Position numbers and translations under genes: made by a program. A stretch of 64,000 bases of DNA from Gemmobacter caeni (lineage in GTDB: Bacteria > Pseudomonadota > Alphaproteobacteria > Rhodobacterales > Rhodobacteraceae), in contig NZ_QBKP01000001.1 in the NCBI RefSeq assembly GCF_003054195.1, forward strand, positions 496,001-560,000. The letters run 5' to 3'. Under the pieces are notes generated by a model, which did not search any database, was not told the origin of the DNA, and worked only from the letters and a program-made list of their open reading frames with translations. Shown here piece by piece: positions 30,158 through 38,348 of the stretch. How positions within the stretch are numbered: the first letter of the stretch is position 1; each line of letters starts with the position of its first letter.

Positions 30158-32161
30158 TTATTCGAACTCCATGATCACATCATCGACCTTGAGGCTGGCC
30201 CCGGCGGCGGCATTGATCTTCTTCACCACGCCCCGGCGCTCGGCCTTGAGGATGTTTTCCATCTTCATCGCCTCGACCGTCGCCAGCGCCTGCCCTTCCT
30301 GCACTTCCTGGCCTTCCTCGACGCTGATCTTCACCACCAGACCCGGCATCGGGCACAGCAGGAATTTCGAGGTATCCGGCGGCAGTTTTTCCGGCATCAG
30401 CAGGGCCAGATCGTGCTGGCGCGGGCTGCGCACATGGACTTTCAGATCGGCACCGCGCACCCGGATGCGGAAGCCCATCGGGATCTTGCCGACCTTCAGC
30501 ACCAGCGGCGCGCCCTCGACCGTCAGGCGGGCCAGCGGCTGCCCCGGCGTCCAGTCGCTTTCGACGCGCATGGCATGGCCATCCTCGAAGGTCACGGTCG
30601 AACCGGCCTTATCAGCCGCGATCTGCACCGGGAAGGCCGTGCCTTGCAGGCTGACCACCCAGTCGTCGCCGACGCGGCGTTCGTGGTTGTCCATCGTGCC
30701 GGAAATCTTGGTGCGGCGAATCTCGGCCACGCGGTTCATCGCCGCCGTCGCCGCCACGACACGGCGCAGCATGGCCTCATCCAGCGTCACCCCGTTGAAA
30801 CCTTCGGGATATTCCTCGGCGATGAAAGCGGTGGTGATATTGCCGCTGGTGAAGCGCGGGTGATCCATCACCGCCGAGCAGAACGGCAGGTTATGGCCGA
30901 TGCCTTCCACCTCGAACGTGTCCAGTGCCAGCCGCATTTCCTCGATGGCGGCCTCGCGCGTTGGCCCCCAGGAACAGAGCTTGGCGATCATCGGGTCGTA
31001 ATACATGCTGATCTCGCCGCCCTCAAAGACGCCGGTATCATTGCGCACGATGCCACCGCGCGCGGTTTCGCCCTCGACCGGCGGACGGTAGCGGGTCAGC
31101 CGCCCGATGGAGGGCAGGAAGTTGCGATAGGGGTCTTCAGCATAAAGGCGGCTTTCCATCGCCCAGCCGTTGATCTTCAGATCTTCCTGCCTGAACGGCA
31201 GCGGCTCGCCATTCGCGACGCGGATCATCTGTTCCACCAGATCAACGCCGGTGATCAGTTCCGTCACCGGATGTTCCACCTGAAGGCGGGTGTTCATCTC
31301 GAGGAAATAGAAGTTGCGGTTGCCGTCCACGATGAACTCGACGGTGCCCGCGCTGGTATAGCCCACGGCCTTCGCCAGCGCGACCGCCTGTTCGCCCATG
31401 GCCTTGCGGGTGGCCTCATCAAGGAAAGGCGACGGCGCTTCCTCAATCACCTTCTGGTTCCGCCGCTGGATCGAGCATTCGCGTTCGTGCAGGTAGACCG
31501 CATTGCCATGCTTGTCGGCCAGCACCTGAATTTCGATGTGGCGCGGCTGGGTCACGAATTTCTCGATGAAGATACGGTCGTCGCCAAAGCTGTTGGCCGC
31601 CTCATTCTTCGAGGACTCGAAGCCTTCGCGCGCTTCCTGATCATTCCACGCGATGCGCATGCCCTTGCCACCGCCGCCCGCGCTGGCCTTGATCATCACC
31701 GGATAGCCGATCTCGCTGGAAATCTTCACCGCCTCGTCGGGATCGGCGATCAGGCCCATGTACCCCGGAACGGTGTTCACGCCCGCCTCCATGGCGATCT
31801 TCTTCGAGGTGATCTTGTCGCCCATCGCCTCGATGGCCGGGCTCGGCGGGCCGACGAAGATCACGCCCTCGGCCTCCAGCGCCGCCGCGAAATCCATGCG
31901 TTCGGACAGGAAGCCATAGCCCGGATGCACCGCCTCGGCCCCGGTCTGGCGAATGGCGTCCATGATCTTGTCGATCACGATGTAAGACTGGTTGGCGGGC
32001 GGCGGGCCGATATGCACCGCCTCGTCGGCCATCTTGACATGCAGTGCGTTGCGGTCGGCGTCCGAATAGACGGCAACCGTCTTGATACCCATCTTGCGGG
32101 CGGTCTTGATCACGCGGCAGGCGATCTCGCCCCGGTTGGCGATCAGGATCTTCTTGAACAT
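30158..32161 (-). CDS. pccA: Propionyl-CoA carboxylase, biotin carboxylase/biotin carrier (alpha) subunit
   Basis: PccA carboxylates its own biotin using ATP and bicarbonate and presents it to PccB, which transfers CO2 to propionyl-CoA. The 667-residue chain begins with the biotin carboxylase domain (MFKKILIANRGEIACRVIKT; glycine-rich ATP loop KASAGGGGKGMRIAW; NTRLQVEHPVTELITG). A linker domain follows, and it ends with a biotinyl carrier whose lysine lies in VEAMKMENIL. The chosen ATG follows GGAAGG. It is separated from pccB by five small genes, all on the same strand. Confidence 0.96.
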   Translation of the reverse strand: MFKKILIANRGEIACRVIKTARKMGIKTVAVYSDADRNALHVKMADEAVHIGPPPANQSYIVIDKIMDAIRQTGAEAVHPGYGFLSERMDFAAALEAEGVIFVGPPSPAIEAMGDKITSKKIAMEAGVNTVPGYMGLIADPDEAVKISSEIGYPVMIKASAGGGGKGMRIAWNDQEAREGFESSKNEAANSFGDDRIFIEKFVTQPRHIEIQVLADKHGNAVYLHERECSIQRRNQKVIEEAPSPFLDEATRKAMGEQAVALAKAVGYTSAGTVEFIVDGNRNFYFLEMNTRLQVEHPVTELITGVDLVEQMIRVANGEPLPFRQEDLKINGWAMESRLYAEDPYRNFLPSIGRLTRYRPPVEGETARGGIVRNDTGVFEGGEISMYYDPMIAKLCSWGPTREAAIEEMRLALDTFEVEGIGHNLPFCSAVMDHPRFTSGNITTAFIAEEYPEGFNGVTLDEAMLRRVVAATAAMNRVAEIRRTKISGTMDNHERRVGDDWVVSLQGTAFPVQIAADKAGSTVTFEDGHAMRVESDWTPGQPLARLTVEGAPLVLKVGKIPMGFRIRVRGADLKVHVRSPRQHDLALLMPEKLPPDTSKFLLCPMPGLVVKISVEEGQEVQEGQALATVEAMKMENILKAERRGVVKKINAAAGASLKVDDVIMEFE

Positions 32162-32209
32162 TCGGCTTCCTTCCCTCAACGGCACGCGGGCCAGCGTGCG
32201 CGGCAGCTC

Positions 32210-32248
32210 AAAAACGAAGGGCCAGCCGGGGGATACCCCGACTGGCCC
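32210..32248 (-). terminator. Intrinsic terminator of the glycine-zipper lipoprotein gene
   Basis: In the minus direction GGGCCAG pairs with CTGGCCC, extended by an inner CGGGG/CCCCG stem across one mismatch, with a four-base loop. It is followed by TTCGTTTTT. It lies between the lipoprotein gene and pccA, so pccA probably has its own promoter or depends on read-through. Confidence 0.75.
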
Positions 32249-32286
32249 TGGTGACAGGTTCAGACGCCGCGAAAGCGGCGGTCAGA

Positions 32287-32544
32287 TCAGTAGCAGGCCG
32301 GCAGCCCGGCAACGCCGCAGGATGCGCCACCGGCCAGCGCGCCAAGCGCAGCCCCGGCAACCATGTTTTCATCGGTCGCATCGGCAATGGCGGCACCGAC
32401 GACTGCGCCTGCGACGGCGCGGCCGCCCTGGGTTTGCAGCGGGTTGGACGGCTGACCGTAGTAGCCATTCGACGGCTGCGACTGCACGCAGCCCGCGACG
32501 ACAAGAACCAGCGCGCCGCTGGCGAGAAGGGAAGTGATACGCAT
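32287..32544 (-). CDS. Glycine-zipper lipoprotein
   Basis: The 85-residue protein has a lipoprotein signal with lipobox VVAGC at about residues 15-19. A short polar stretch (QSQPSNGYYGQPSNPLQTQG) follows, then a glycine/alanine-rich zipper (GRAVAGAVVGAAIADATDEN and AGAALGALAGGASCG). Such small proteins sit in the outer membrane and resemble YMGG/OsmB-type stress lipoproteins. Function is not known. A terminator follows directly, so this is probably a single-gene transcript within the pcc region. Confidence 0.8.
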   Translation of the reverse strand: MRITSLLASGALVLVVAGCVQSQPSNGYYGQPSNPLQTQGGRAVAGAVVGAAIADATDENMVAGAALGALAGGASCGVAGLPACY

Positions 32545-32881
32545 TTTGCTCGGCCTCCATGAGCGGTCTCGTTATGGAGTAAGTCTAGCGCAACCGTGAA
32601 CGGCGACCAGTCGGGAAATGCGCGAACGGCCGCGCCGCAGGCAAAGCCTTGCCGATGTCTTGCGACAAAAAGAGACCGCCCGCCCCGCGCGGGAACGGAC
32701 GGCCGAGATGGGGAAGGGTCACACTCCTGGCGCGAGGCCCGGATGCCGACATGGCCGGGGACAGCCACATCGGCAGGCAGAAGATGCGGCAGCCCATGGC
32801 CACAGGCAAAGGCAAAAGCGCCCTCCACCTCCGCTTGCGCGGAGATTTGCCGGAAAACCATGGGGTTGCGCGAAATCATGC
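32545..32881. other. Intergenic region of 337 bp with no convincing gene
   Basis: The stretch between the 131-residue protein gene and the glycine-zipper lipoprotein gene has GC-rich open frames on both strands. None has a good ribosome site, family signature or plausible composition. An open frame starting at 32879 on the minus strand runs straight through a terminator hairpin, which argues against it. The region should contain the lipoprotein gene's promoter near 32550-32600, but I cannot pick out clear -35/-10 elements. Confidence 0.6.
32667..32702 (-). terminator. Probable terminator of the 131-residue protein gene
   Basis: In the minus direction CCGTCCG pairs with CGGGCGG (one G-T wobble) around an inner palindromic CCCGCGCGGG, then TCTCTTTTT follows. 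It lies about 180 bases after the stop at 32882, leaving an unusually long 3' untranslated stretch. Confidence 0.6.
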
Positions 32882-33277
32882 TCAATCGTCCTCTTCGTCC
32901 CAGTCGTCGAGATCATAGGGCTCTGCCTCGGGGGCAAAGATCTCGGGGAACGAGGCCTGGGCACGCTGCACGTCGATCCGCAGCAAGGCGTCATAGGAGG
33001 AGGGGTCGAAGGGGTCTTCGGCAGGAACCACCTCGCGCCCGAACAGCCAGCTCAGGCGGCCAGCGTCCAGATTGCCACGTTCGAAGGGTTCTTCGCCGAA
33101 ATAGGCCCAGAGGGCCGCCATGAAGGCGCTGTCCGCCGCCCGGTCAAGGTTCTTGCGGTCCTTGAACCGCTCGCGCCGGATGATTTTGGTCGCGCCTTCC
33201 TTCATGTTGGCGCGGCGGATTGTGAACTGGAAGTCCGTCCCGGTCATGCGACCGGGGAAACCACGATGTTTCAGCAT
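32882..33277 (-). CDS. Conserved hypothetical protein with acidic tail
   Basis: I do not recognise a named family. The 131-residue soluble protein has a basic N-terminal part (MLKHRGFPGRMTGTDFQFTI, IIRRERFKDRKNLDRAADS). The middle segment is FMAALWAYFGEEPFERGNLD, and the C-terminus is strongly acidic and aromatic (PEAEPYDLDDWDEEDD). GGGAGG precedes the ATG. Its place between pccB and pccA on the same strand suggests co-regulation with propionyl-CoA carboxylase, but nothing in the sequence shows an enzymatic role. Confidence 0.75.
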   Translation of the reverse strand: MLKHRGFPGRMTGTDFQFTIRRANMKEGATKIIRRERFKDRKNLDRAADSAFMAALWAYFGEEPFERGNLDAGRLSWLFGREVVPAEDPFDPSSYDALLRIDVQRAQASFPEIFAPEAEPYDLDDWDEEDD

Positions 33278-33340
33278 GTTGCGCCTCCCAGACCGGAGGC
33301 GCCGAAGGGGGCGGACCGCAGCCCGCCCCGCGCCGGGGTC

Positions 33341-33481
33341 TTACTTGTACTTGCCGGTGTAGACCGGCTCGGTGGTGAGCTGAGGCTCAGCCGAATAGAC
33401 GACTTCTTCTTGCTTGCCAGCGCAGGCCGCGACGAAGGCGACAGTGCAAAGCGCGAAGGCGATACGGGCAGTGCTCGACAT
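33341..33481 (-). CDS. Very small lipoprotein (46 residues)
   Basis: The protein has a short signal (MSSTARIAFALCTVAFVAAC) with lipobox VAAC at about residues 17-20. The mature part is only about 27 residues, AGKQEEVVYSAEPQLTTEPV and then YTGKYK. GGAG precedes the ATG. An in-frame ATG four codons upstream (MEKRMSS) is an alternative. Similar tiny lipoproteins are common in Rhodobacteraceae; function is unknown. A perfect eight-bp hairpin lies in its upstream region (33548-33569). Confidence 0.72.
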   Translation of the reverse strand: MSSTARIAFALCTVAFVAACAGKQEEVVYSAEPQLTTEPVYTGKYK

Positions 33482-33547
33482 TCTCTTCTCCATTCTTGCG
33501 GGACGACCGCGACAGAGAAATCCGCAGCGGCCCCCCGATACAGGGTT

Positions 33548-33569
33548 GGAAACGCTGATGCGCGTTTCC
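33548..33569. repeat. Perfect hairpin upstream of the small lipoprotein gene
   Basis: GGAAACGC (33548-33555) pairs with GCGTTTCC (33562-33569) across a six-base loop. It is about 70-90 bases upstream of the lipoprotein start on the minus strand, so it could be an operator or a leader hairpin. No T-tract follows in either direction. Confidence 0.4.
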
Positions 33570-33692
33570 CCGCAATCATAACCCTTTCCCGCAAGACAGG
33601 ACATCCGCGCCCGGCGAAAGCGGGCTGCTGTGTCCGGGCTACATCATTCCGGGCAGTGGATGAAGAACATACCGCAAGATGTTGTGGATACA

Positions 33693-34100
33693 TCAGAACA
33701 TCTCCCAGATGCAGGCCCCGTCGCGAATGGCGAAGGCTTCGAAGAATTGCGTGGCTTCCGGCGCACTTTCCCCGAAAGGCACAGCCGTATCCGACAGCGA
33801 GATGATGACCTGTTGCGGCACAGGCCCAAAATCGCTGATCCGCGGCAGGGCAAAACTTTCGCACAGCGCGTGGATATCAGCGGTCGCCGTATCGACATCG
33901 ACACTGCCACCCATGCGCGCGATCTGCGGCGCCAGAAAGCGGAACCGCAGGGTCAGGCCGTCGGGCCCGGTCTCGTTCCAGATCACGTCCAGCAGCGTGA
34001 CCGGCTGGCCGGAAGGCACGGCAACGGGGTTGGCATCCCCGACCAGGACCACCTCGCCCGGTTCCTGCATGGGGTCGGGGGTCTGGTCAGGCAGCGTCAT
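33693..34100 (-). CDS. DUF6497-like hypothetical protein
   Basis: The 135-residue protein includes VPSGQPVTLLDVIWNETGPD and LTLRFRFLAPQIARMGGSVD, then SDFGPVPQQVIISLSDTAVP and a terminal DGACIWEMF. I associate this pattern with the Rhodobacteraceae family DUF6497, from memory and not certain. Its function is unknown. No signal peptide is visible with this start. It overlaps the upstream methyltransferase gene by 14 bases and so is very probably co-translated with it. Confidence 0.75.
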   Translation of the reverse strand: MTLPDQTPDPMQEPGEVVLVGDANPVAVPSGQPVTLLDVIWNETGPDGLTLRFRFLAPQIARMGGSVDVDTATADIHALCESFALPRISDFGPVPQQVIISLSDTAVPFGESAPEATQFFEAFAIRDGACIWEMF

Positions 34101-34857
34101 GCCCCACCCCCTTGCGCATCATCACCCGCAGGTACTTCGGCTGCTCCGACAGCACCTCGACCGCGCCGCGCGACCGAAGCTTTGCAAGCTGCGTCTCGGC
34201 GCGACCGGCGCGCAGGTCGAACAGCGCCGCACCACCCGGGGCAAGCGCCTTGTCCAGGAAGGGCAGATAGGGGTCCAGCGGATAATGGAAGCCACAGGAC
34301 AGGAAGGAGGCCGCACAATCGACCGGCCCCGCCTCTTCCGGCGCGCGGTCGCGCGGGTTCAGCAGCTCGATCCGCCCTGCCGCGATACCGTTTGCAAGCA
34401 GCATCGCCCGTGCAGTCGCAAGACTGGAATAGGCGGCCCCGTCCTTTGCAAAGCCGAAGTGCCGCCGCTCGTTGCTTTCCAGGTCGATCAGCAGCAGGTC
34501 ACAGCCGGTCTCGCGCGCCAGAAACAGATCGAACAGCGCATAGCCGCAGCCGATATCGGCAAAGCGCTTCGGCGCCAGCTTTTGCAAAACCGGCGCAAGC
34601 AAAGTGTACTCTGCAAATATGACGCCCGCCGCCCGATAGGCGATCTCGATGCCCAGCTTCTCTACGGCTTCGGCAATGGGCGCCTCGTCCCCGGCGTTCC
34701 ATGCCTTGATCACCTGGCCGGGCTGAGGCCAGTCAAACAGCACCTCAGACCGTTGCAGGATCAGGTTGAGCAGATCCTGCGGTCCGAATGCCGTCAGGTC
34801 CAGCGACCGGATTTCCGGTCGCTGAGCCTCGGCCCCTATGTCGATATCAAGCTGCAT
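34087..34857 (-). CDS. Class I SAM-dependent methyltransferase
   Basis: The 256-residue protein has a helical N-terminal part, then a methyltransferase core with motif I FADIGCGYALFDLFLARETG, an acidic second strand LLLIDLESNERRHFGF and FLSCGFHYPLDPYLPFLDKA near the expected substrate side. LAPGGAALFDLRAG follows. The substrate is unknown. It starts 18 bases after pccB (AGGGGG ribosome site) and overlaps the DUF6497-like gene. By position it belongs to the pccB transcript. Its coding sequence contains several TTTGCAA octamers, unusual for this GC content. Confidence 0.8.
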   Translation of the reverse strand: MQLDIDIGAEAQRPEIRSLDLTAFGPQDLLNLILQRSEVLFDWPQPGQVIKAWNAGDEAPIAEAVEKLGIEIAYRAAGVIFAEYTLLAPVLQKLAPKRFADIGCGYALFDLFLARETGCDLLLIDLESNERRHFGFAKDGAAYSSLATARAMLLANGIAAGRIELLNPRDRAPEEAGPVDCAASFLSCGFHYPLDPYLPFLDKALAPGGAALFDLRAGRAETQLAKLRSRGAVEVLSEQPKYLRVMMRKGVGHDAA

Positions 34858-34875
34858 GGCACCCCCTGCTTGCGA

Positions 34876-36408
34876 TTACAGGGGGATATTATCGTGCTTC
34901 TTCCACGGGTTTGCCAGCTTCTTGCCCCGCAGCGAGGCGAAGGCGCGGGCCACGCGGCGACGGGTCGAATGCGGCATGATCACCTCGTCGATGAAACCAC
35001 GCTCGGCCGCGACGAAGGGATTGGCGAAACGGTCCTCGTAATCCCTGGTCCGCGCCGCGATCTTCTCCTTGTCGCCCAGCTCGCTGCGATACAGGATCTC
35101 GGTCGCGCCCTTGGCGCCCATCACCGCGATTTCCGCCGTGGGCCAGGCATAGTTGAAATCGCCGCGCAGGTGTTTCGAGGCCATCACGTCATACGCGCCG
35201 CCATAGGCCTTGCGGGTGATCACCGTGACCTTCGGCACCGTCGCCTCGCCATAGGCGAACAGCAGTTTCGCACCATGCTTGATGACGCCGCCATATTCCT
35301 GGCCCGTACCCGGCAGGAAGCCCGGCACGTCGACCAGCGTCAGGATGGGAATTTCAAAGGCGTCACAGAAGCGCACGAAACGCGCGGCCTTGCGGCTGGA
35401 ATCGATATCCAGACAGCCTGCCAGCACCATGGGCTGATTGGCGACCACACCCACGGTCTGCCCTTCGATCCGCACGAAGCCGGTGATGATATTCGCCGCA
35501 TAATCCTTCTGGATCTCGTAAAAATCGCCCTCGTCCGCGATTTTCTGGATCAGCTCTTTCATATCATAAGGCTGGTTCGGATTGTCAGGGATCAGCGTAT
35601 CAAGGCTGTTTTCCACCCGCGACGGATCATCGAAGAACGGGCGCACCGGCGCCTTTTCCCGGTTATTGAGCGGCAGGAAATCGACCAGACGCCGCACCTC
35701 GGCCAGCGCCTCGACATCGTTTTCGAAAGCGCCATCGACCACGCCGGATTTCTTGGCATGGGTCGAGGCCCCGCCCAGTTCCTCGGCCGTAACCACCTCA
35801 TTCGTCACGGTTTTCACCACATCGGGGCCGGTCACGAACATGTAGGACGTGTCCTTCACCATGAAGATGAAGTCGGTCATCGCAGGGCTGTAGACCGCGC
35901 CACCGGCGCAGGGGCCCATGATGACGCTGATCTGCGGCACCACGCCCGAGGCCATGATATTGCGCTGGAACACCTCGGCATAGCCGGCGAGCGAGGCAAC
36001 GCCCTCCTGGATACGCGCGCCGCCGGAATCGTTGAGCCCGATCACCGGGGCACCATTCTGCACCGCCATATCCATGATCTTGCAGATCTTCTGCGCATGG
36101 GTTTCCGAAAGCGATCCGCCGAAAACCGTGAAATCCTGGCTGAAGACATAGACCTGACGGCCATTGACCGTACCCCAGCCCGTCACCACGCCATCGCCCG
36201 CCGGACGGTCGGCCTCCATGCCGAAATCGGTGCAGCGGTGGCGGACGAACATGTCGAATTCCTCGAACGAGCCTTCGTCCAGCAGCAGTTCAATCCGTTC
36301 GCGCGCAGTCAGCTTGCCCTTGGCATGCTGCGCCTCGACCCGGCGCACCCCACCCCCGGCACGCGCAGCGTCACGGCGGGTTTCAAGCTCTTGCAGGATG
36401 TCTTTCAT
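34876..36408 (-). CDS. pccB: Propionyl-CoA carboxylase, carboxyltransferase (beta) subunit
   Basis: PccB transfers the carboxyl group from PccA-bound biotin to propionyl-CoA, giving methylmalonyl-CoA. The 510-residue protein has the two crotonase-like halves of acyl-CoA carboxyltransferases. The N-half includes [20 protein letters not shown] and [19 protein letters not shown]; the C-half includes [20 protein letters not shown] and [27 protein letters not shown] precedes the ATG. The upstream 230 bp hold TTTGCAAA-type palindromes that are candidate binding sites for the PccR regulator encoded 2 kb away. Confidence 0.97.
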   Translation of the reverse strand: MKDILQELETRRDAARAGGGVRRVEAQHAKGKLTARERIELLLDEGSFEEFDMFVRHRCTDFGMEADRPAGDGVVTGWGTVNGRQVYVFSQDFTVFGGSLSETHAQKICKIMDMAVQNGAPVIGLNDSGGARIQEGVASLAGYAEVFQRNIMASGVVPQISVIMGPCAGGAVYSPAMTDFIFMVKDTSYMFVTGPDVVKTVTNEVVTAEELGGASTHAKKSGVVDGAFENDVEALAEVRRLVDFLPLNNREKAPVRPFFDDPSRVENSLDTLIPDNPNQPYDMKELIQKIADEGDFYEIQKDYAANIITGFVRIEGQTVGVVANQPMVLAGCLDIDSSRKAARFVRFCDAFEIPILTLVDVPGFLPGTGQEYGGVIKHGAKLLFAYGEATVPKVTVITRKAYGGAYDVMASKHLRGDFNYAWPTAEIAVMGAKGATEILYRSELGDKEKIAARTRDYEDRFANPFVAAERGFIDEVIMPHSTRRRVARAFASLRGKKLANPWKKHDNIPL

Positions 36409-36480
36409 GGCGGTCCTCTCCCCGGGAATCGGCTGCAACATAATCTTGCGTGACAGCCGCGTGAAACGAAATTGCGAAAA

Positions 36481-36520
36481 TTTGCAAATTATTGGCAAGG
36501 CCATTTGTGCAAATTGCAAA
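36481..36520. promoter_or_regulatory. Candidate PccR operator upstream of pccB
   Basis: The region contains a perfect TTTGCAAA palindrome (36481-36488) and a TGCAAATTGCAAA 13-mer (36508-36520), with a weaker TTGGCAAG between them. The 13-mer differs by one base from the reverse complement of 38314-38326 upstream of pccR. TTTGCAAA is the half-site I recall for short-chain acyl-CoA regulators (RamB, PccR). It lies 70-110 bases before the pccB start. Confidence 0.65.
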
Positions 36521-36641
36521 TTCCGTTCAGATCCCGCACACCCCCTTCGCAGCAAGTTGAGAACTCAGGCCGGCGTTAGCGATACCAACTCTGGCCCGGC
36601 CGCATTAGGATCGCGCGCAGATCAACCCGTCCGGAGCCATC

Positions 36642-36992
36642 ATGCCCGCCCTGCCCGTTCCGCTTGTTACCATCGGATTGCTTGTCGCCTCCAATGTTTT
36701 CATGACCTTCGCCTGGTATGGCCACCTGAAATTCAAAGAGGCGGCGATCCCCATGGTGATCCTCACCTCCTGGGGAATCGCCCTGTTCGAATACATGCTG
36801 ATGGTGCCAGCGAACCGCATCGGCTACGGCTATTTCTCCGCAGCCGAGCTGAAGACGATCCAGGAGGTCATTACCCTTGTGATCTTCGGCATCTTTTCGA
36901 CGCTGTTCCTGAAAGAGCCGCTGAGCTGGAACCACTTTGTCGGCTTTTCGCTGATTGCGGGCGGCGCCTTCTTCATCTTCCACCGCTGGTAA
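36642..36992 (+). CDS. DUF486 / DMT-type small membrane protein
   Basis: The 116-residue protein has four predicted transmembrane helices: VPLVTIGLLVASNVFMTFAW, the VILTSWGIALFEYMLMVPAN region, TLVIFGIFSTLFLKEPL and FVGFSLIAGGAFFIFHRW. The signature NRIGYGYFSAAELKTIQEVI matches DUF486 proteins, small relatives of drug/metabolite transporters. The transported compound is unknown. It diverges from pccB and precedes the MFS exporter by 71 bp on the same strand. Confidence 0.9.
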   Translation: MPALPVPLVTIGLLVASNVFMTFAWYGHLKFKEAAIPMVILTSWGIALFEYMLMVPANRIGYGYFSAAELKTIQEVITLVIFGIFSTLFLKEPLSWNHFVGFSLIAGGAFFIFHRW

Positions 36993-37063
36993 CCGGCCTG
37001 CCGCACAGCGGCCTGTGCATTCTTGCGATGGACAGAGCCGCCGCGCGCGCGTAGCCCTTGCAT

Positions 37064-38281
37064 ATGCAACTACCGCCCTCACGCTTTCTCGATCCGACGA
37101 CCCCGCCGAAGATCGTCACGCTGACCCTGCTGGCCGGGGTCTCTGCGCTGACCATGAACATCTTCCTGCCCTCACTTCCGGGCATGGCAGAGTGGTTTGG
37201 CACGTCTTACGGGTTGATGCAGCTTTCCGTCGCGCTGTATCTGGCGCTTTCTGCCGTGCTGCAAATCGCCATCGGCCCGATTTCAGACCGTTATGGCCGC
37301 CGCCGCGTCGTGCTGGGGGCGCTTCTGCTGTTCCTTCTGGCCACGGTCGGCACCTTGCTTGCCCCTAATGCGACGGCCTTCCTGATCTTCCGCATGGCGC
37401 AGGCGGTTGTCGCCGCCGGCATGGTGCTGTCGCGGGCCATTGTGCGCGACATGGTCAGCGATGCCGAGGCAGCCTCGATGATCGGCTATGTGACGATGGG
37501 GATGAGCCTCGTGCCGATGATCGGCCCGGTGATTGGCGGTGTGCTGGATGAATATTTCGGCTGGCACGCCAATTTCGGCCTGCTGCTGGCGGCAGGCATC
37601 GCGGTTACCTTGCTGTGCTGGCGCGATCTGGGCGAAACCTCCACCCCTTCAGGTATGAGCTTTACCGAGCAGGCCCGGCAATATCCGCTCCTCCTGCGGT
37701 CGCAGAGGTTCTGGGGTTACTGCCTGTCCGCGGCTTTCGCCTCGGGCTGTTTCTTCGCCTATCTCGGCGGCGCCCCCTTCGTCGGTACCGAGGTTTTCGG
37801 CCTCTCCGCCTCGCGCGTGGGCATGTTGTTCGCCCTCACCGCGCTGGGATATGCGGGGGGCAACTTCTTTGCGGGCCGGTATTCGGTGCGCATCGGGATG
37901 AACCGCATGGTTCTGCTGGGAACGGTGGTGACCACGCTGTCCTCCGCCGTGCTGGCGCTCCTGTCGCTGCTGGATCTGACCACTGCCTTCCTTTTCTTCG
38001 GGCTGACCCTGTTCATGGGGCTTGGGAACGGCATCTGCCTGCCGAATGCCAATGCCGGCATCCTTTCAGTGCGCCCCGAGCTGGCAGGCACCGCGTCGGG
38101 GCTGGGCGGGGCCTTCATCATCGGCGGGGGCGCGGGGCTCGCGGCACTGGCCGGTATCCTGCTGCAACCCGGCTCCAGCGAACTGCCCCTTGTGCTGTTG
38201 ATCCTTGCCTCCTCCGTTGCATCGGTGCTGTCGATTCTCTGGGTCATGCAGCGCGCCCGCGCCCTTGGTCTTTCGGGCTGA
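37064..38281 (+). CDS. Bcr/CflA-type multidrug MFS efflux transporter
   Basis: This 405-residue protein has the twelve-helix plan of the major facilitator superfamily. It carries the motif-A loop GPISDRYGRRRVVLGALLLF and the drug-exporter motif C-like stretch GMSLVPMIGPVIGGVLDEYF. The subfamily exports compounds such as bicyclomycin, sulfonamides or chloramphenicol by proton antiport; the natural substrate is not evident. ATG 37064 is preferred to a TTG two codons earlier. It is followed 67 bp later by pccR. Confidence 0.9.
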   Translation: MQLPPSRFLDPTTPPKIVTLTLLAGVSALTMNIFLPSLPGMAEWFGTSYGLMQLSVALYLALSAVLQIAIGPISDRYGRRRVVLGALLLFLLATVGTLLAPNATAFLIFRMAQAVVAAGMVLSRAIVRDMVSDAEAASMIGYVTMGMSLVPMIGPVIGGVLDEYFGWHANFGLLLAAGIAVTLLCWRDLGETSTPSGMSFTEQARQYPLLLRSQRFWGYCLSAAFASGCFFAYLGGAPFVGTEVFGLSASRVGMLFALTALGYAGGNFFAGRYSVRIGMNRMVLLGTVVTTLSSAVLALLSLLDLTTAFLFFGLTLFMGLGNGICLPNANAGILSVRPELAGTASGLGGAFIIGGGAGLAALAGILLQPGSSELPLVLLILASSVASVLSILWVMQRARALGLSG

Positions 38282-38297
38282 CCGCTTGACGACAGGC

Positions 38298-38326
38298 TTT
38301 GCAAAGGCGAGTGTTTGCAATTAGCA
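38298..38326. promoter_or_regulatory. Candidate PccR operator upstream of pccR (autoregulation)
   Basis: A perfect TTTGCAAA palindrome (38298-38305) is followed after eight bases by TTTGCAATTAGCA (38314-38326). The latter is nearly the reverse complement of the 13-mer upstream of pccB. The site ends 22 bases before the pccR start, so a bound regulator could block or position RNA polymerase. This predicts autoregulation. Confidence 0.6.
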
Positions 38327-38348
38327 ACCCCGCCGCAACGGAGGCCCG

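Noticed and set aside
32208-32879. Open frame on the minus strand overlapping the glycine-zipper lipoprotein gene and the gap before it
   Set aside because: It runs through a terminator hairpin and across a convincing lipoprotein gene in another frame, and its sequence has no recognisable family.
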